A program made the position numbers and the translations under genes. Positions 62,177 through 64,000 of a stretch of DNA of 64,000 nucleotides are shown here, in pieces. The stretch covers positions 124,001 through 188,000 of the forward strand of contig JANUWI010000019.1 of assembly GCA_025504975.1 (NCBI GenBank), read 5' to 3'. This DNA is from Plenodomus lindquistii (taxonomy: Eukaryota > Ascomycota > Dothideomycetes > Pleosporales > Leptosphaeriaceae). The notes below the pieces were generated by a model, which was not told the DNA's origin, searched no databases, and saw only the letters and a list, made by a program, of their open reading frames with translations. Numbering within the stretch: the first letter of the stretch is position 1; every line of letters starts with the position of its first letter.

Positions 62177-63366
62177 GGTTGCTACGGAGCGCCGTTGCTA
62201 CAAGGGTATGAAAGTGTCAAGACGATACAACTGAATCGCAGTGAGACTCATAAGAAAAGGGTGGCGACAGTACGTGTACAAAGTACTGTTCCTCACATGT
62301 TCAGCCCCTGAAGTATTGCCTTGTATGGCGAGGCTGTGTTCTCGTGTGCTAGCATGTGGTTTCACGGCGCCTTAGGGTGTGACTATGAGCAGAACATGGG
62401 ACCCAATATTTTGCCGTGTAAAGTTGCCTCAGTATCCATGTACTTCTTTGTAAGGAACTACAATTTTCTCATAGCTATCAGTCCTGGAATAGCGAGAGGT
62501 TGCCAGCTGTACTATGTCCTCGAGGAGAGTAAGCTCGGCCAGCTGGTAGAGGAGGCCGCAAGTAGTCAATTCTCGAAATGTTCGGAGGAAAGCCTGGTTG
62601 CAAAGCAGGGACATACAAGCTGCAAGCTTGGAGTACCCTACAGGATGGCTTTTAACCTAAACGGTCCAAACCTTCATTTTCGGCAAAATTATTGGAGGTA
62701 TCTATACCTGCGGAGAGTTCTGTAGTCGGCAGCGCTAACGACTGGTTTCAGGTCAGACGGGCGCTTTGCTTCTTCATGGCTTCCAGTGATGCTGATGTTC
62801 GCTTGATCATAGTGTCTCCATGTAACTCGAGCCCGATACAACTCTGTCGTATTATTATGAAGTTATGAGATGACCCGAGCACGGTGCCACCCTATCTAGG
62901 GGATATTTGATTCAGAATCGGTGACATGCTGCGTGAGTTACATGCTGATTTGACTGGGCTTCTCACTCACTGTTTGAGGCCGCGAAACTACAGAATACGT
63001 GCGATTGCTCAGTCGGGTCCTCCGTCCGTACACAGTCGACCGAGGGCTGCGAGATTTGACGTCGTCAGCAAATCATGAACACTGTGGCCACTGAGAGGTA
63101 AAGCAAAAAGCGAGGGACACATCTATAGCCCTCAAATACTCTTAAGGGTCTGTACTTTCTTTTGTTCGAAGATGCATGCTGGGTTTAGGGCATCTAACCC
63201 ATCACAGCCCTAGCGTTCTCGCTTAAGTTAGCTCTGTCGCCCGCCCTCCTTCTGTGAGCAGCTGATCATCACTTTTCGCGACAATTGAAGGGGAATTCAC
63301 AGATCGCTTTCACGAGACCATCAGTTTGGACTCTACCGATTCAGGCCCCCCTGACGTTCCTTCATC
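62177..63366. other. Intergenic region, no convincing gene
   Basis: 1.2 kb. A plus-strand frame at 62321-62725 (134 codons) has no recognisable domain and is not called. The 3' end is the promoter of the MYND gene. Confidence 0.55.
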
Positions 63367-63744
63367 ATGGCCGACGACCCAGCAAACCTAACCGCCTCCT
63401 CTTCTAGTAGCAGCGAGCAAACACCCACACAATCAACACCCTTAACCTCTTCACAACAAGCAACATGCGCACAATGCGGCAAAAGTCCAGATTCGCTCAA
63501 GCAATGTATCAAATGCCACAGCATATCATACTGCAACAAGGATTGTCAAAAAGCAAATTTCAAGACTCACAAAAAGGTCTGTGCGAGCCTTGCGCAAGAA
63601 TATACGAAGACGCATGAGCCGAAGATGGCGTCAAAGGCGCCGCCGAGGAATGATGCGAGAGATCGTGGTTTGCAAAAGTGGCAGGTATGTGGTTCTTGAT
63701 GTTCGGTGACAGGCTGAGCTAACTAATGCCAGTTCGATACTTGA
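63367..63744 (+). CDS. Small MYND-type zinc-finger protein
   Basis: Two exons, 63367-63684 and 63733-63744, with a 48-bp intron (GTATGT...GCCAG, CTAAC-like branch site), give 109 residues. A Ser/Thr-rich N-terminus (1-30) is followed by a complete MYND finger with ligands C34, C37, C47, C50, C56, C60, H68 and C72 (CAQCGKS ... CIKCHSISYCNKDC ... HKKVC). The spliced tail ends LQKWQFDT. MYND fingers mediate protein-protein contacts. The small size without a SET or other domain is common among fungal MYND proteins; partner unknown. Confidence 0.88.
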
Positions 63745-64000
63745 GTTAAACGCTTGGATTGGAAGTGCCAGTACAAGTCTAAGAAGAGATAAGAAGACCA
63801 GGAGTTTGAAGAATGAAGATCTAGAGTCCGGCAATATTGGGAAGCATGTATCGTTGGAGTTTTGAGGCGCAAAATCAACGATGTTCGTATGGAACCTCAC
63901 AAATATCAGAACAATCGAAAAGTCTTAGGCCCGGATCATCAATGGGTATTAGGATTACTTTCGCACTTTTGTCCTGTCATCATATCGCCAACGCCACGCA
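63745..64000. other. Sequence after MYND gene to window end
   Basis: 256 bp. A minus-strand frame (63631-63900) overlaps the MYND gene and is probably spurious. Nothing else is seen. Confidence 0.5.

Noticed and set aside
1..64000. tRNA, rRNA or CRISPR array
   Set aside because: No intact tRNA box A/B pair, rRNA-like block or regularly spaced repeat-spacer array was recognised by eye; the only regular repeats are short tandem ones.

Overview
The window looks like nuclear DNA of a filamentous ascomycete (Pezizomycotina). Genes carry short 47-88 bp introns with GTRNGY donors and CTRAC-like branch sites. The protein families are typical of moulds: a C2H2/fungal-trans regulator, a BTB protein, a DUF6594 protein, an anion:cation-symporter-type MFS carrier and a CBM48/CRP1-like protein. 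The AT-rich blocks are almost free of CpA/TpG, the mark of repeat-induced point mutation (RIP). Placement in Dothideomycetes/Pleosporales is an inference from this two-compartment architecture and the transposon types, not something I could test.

Layout. Bases 1-13,507 are a transposon-dominated AT-rich compartment. The RIP-ravaged DNA (1-3028, 4895-8076, 13,271-13,507) is interrupted by two intact, non-RIPped insertions: a 1.86-kb pogo/Fot1-type DNA transposon with perfect 64-bp inverted repeats and TA duplications (3031-4892), and a 5.19-kb Ty1/copia retrotransposon with identical 187-bp LTRs and a 5-bp duplication (8077-13,265). The copia element keeps Gag and Pol in one frame, separated by a single UGA followed by CUA, a classic readthrough context. 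Inside the decayed DNA a 48-bp inverted-repeat pair (5621-7467) marks a dead DNA transposon of similar size.

From about 13.5 kb the window is normal gene-rich euchromatin with widely spaced genes: a GT8 glycosyltransferase; a fatty aldehyde dehydrogenase whose spliced C-terminus ends in a membrane segment and AKL; a C2H2/fungal-trans transcription factor; a 3.6-kb stretch with no convincing gene; an F-box-like cysteine-rich protein; a secreted protein; gamma-tubulin complex protein 3; a BTB protein; a TmpL-like membrane oxidoreductase; head-to-head PRELI/Ups and cytosolic TrpRS genes; an MFS carrier with a GC-AG intron; a membrane-anchored thioredoxin; a double PARP-type zinc-finger protein; a tachykinin-family/fungal-trans-2-type regulator; the PKA regulatory subunit; a CBM48 protein with tandem repeats; a proline-rich protein; a broken DUF6594 gene; and a small MYND protein.

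The genes are mostly housekeeping or regulatory and do not form an operon or an obvious metabolite cluster. Small non-autonomous elements are scattered among them: three members of one TA-flanked MITE family at 18,998, 42,825 and 46,098, and two other inverted-repeat elements at 29,710 and 43,067. No tRNA, rRNA or CRISPR array was recognised. All exon boundaries were read by eye from splice consensus and frame continuity.
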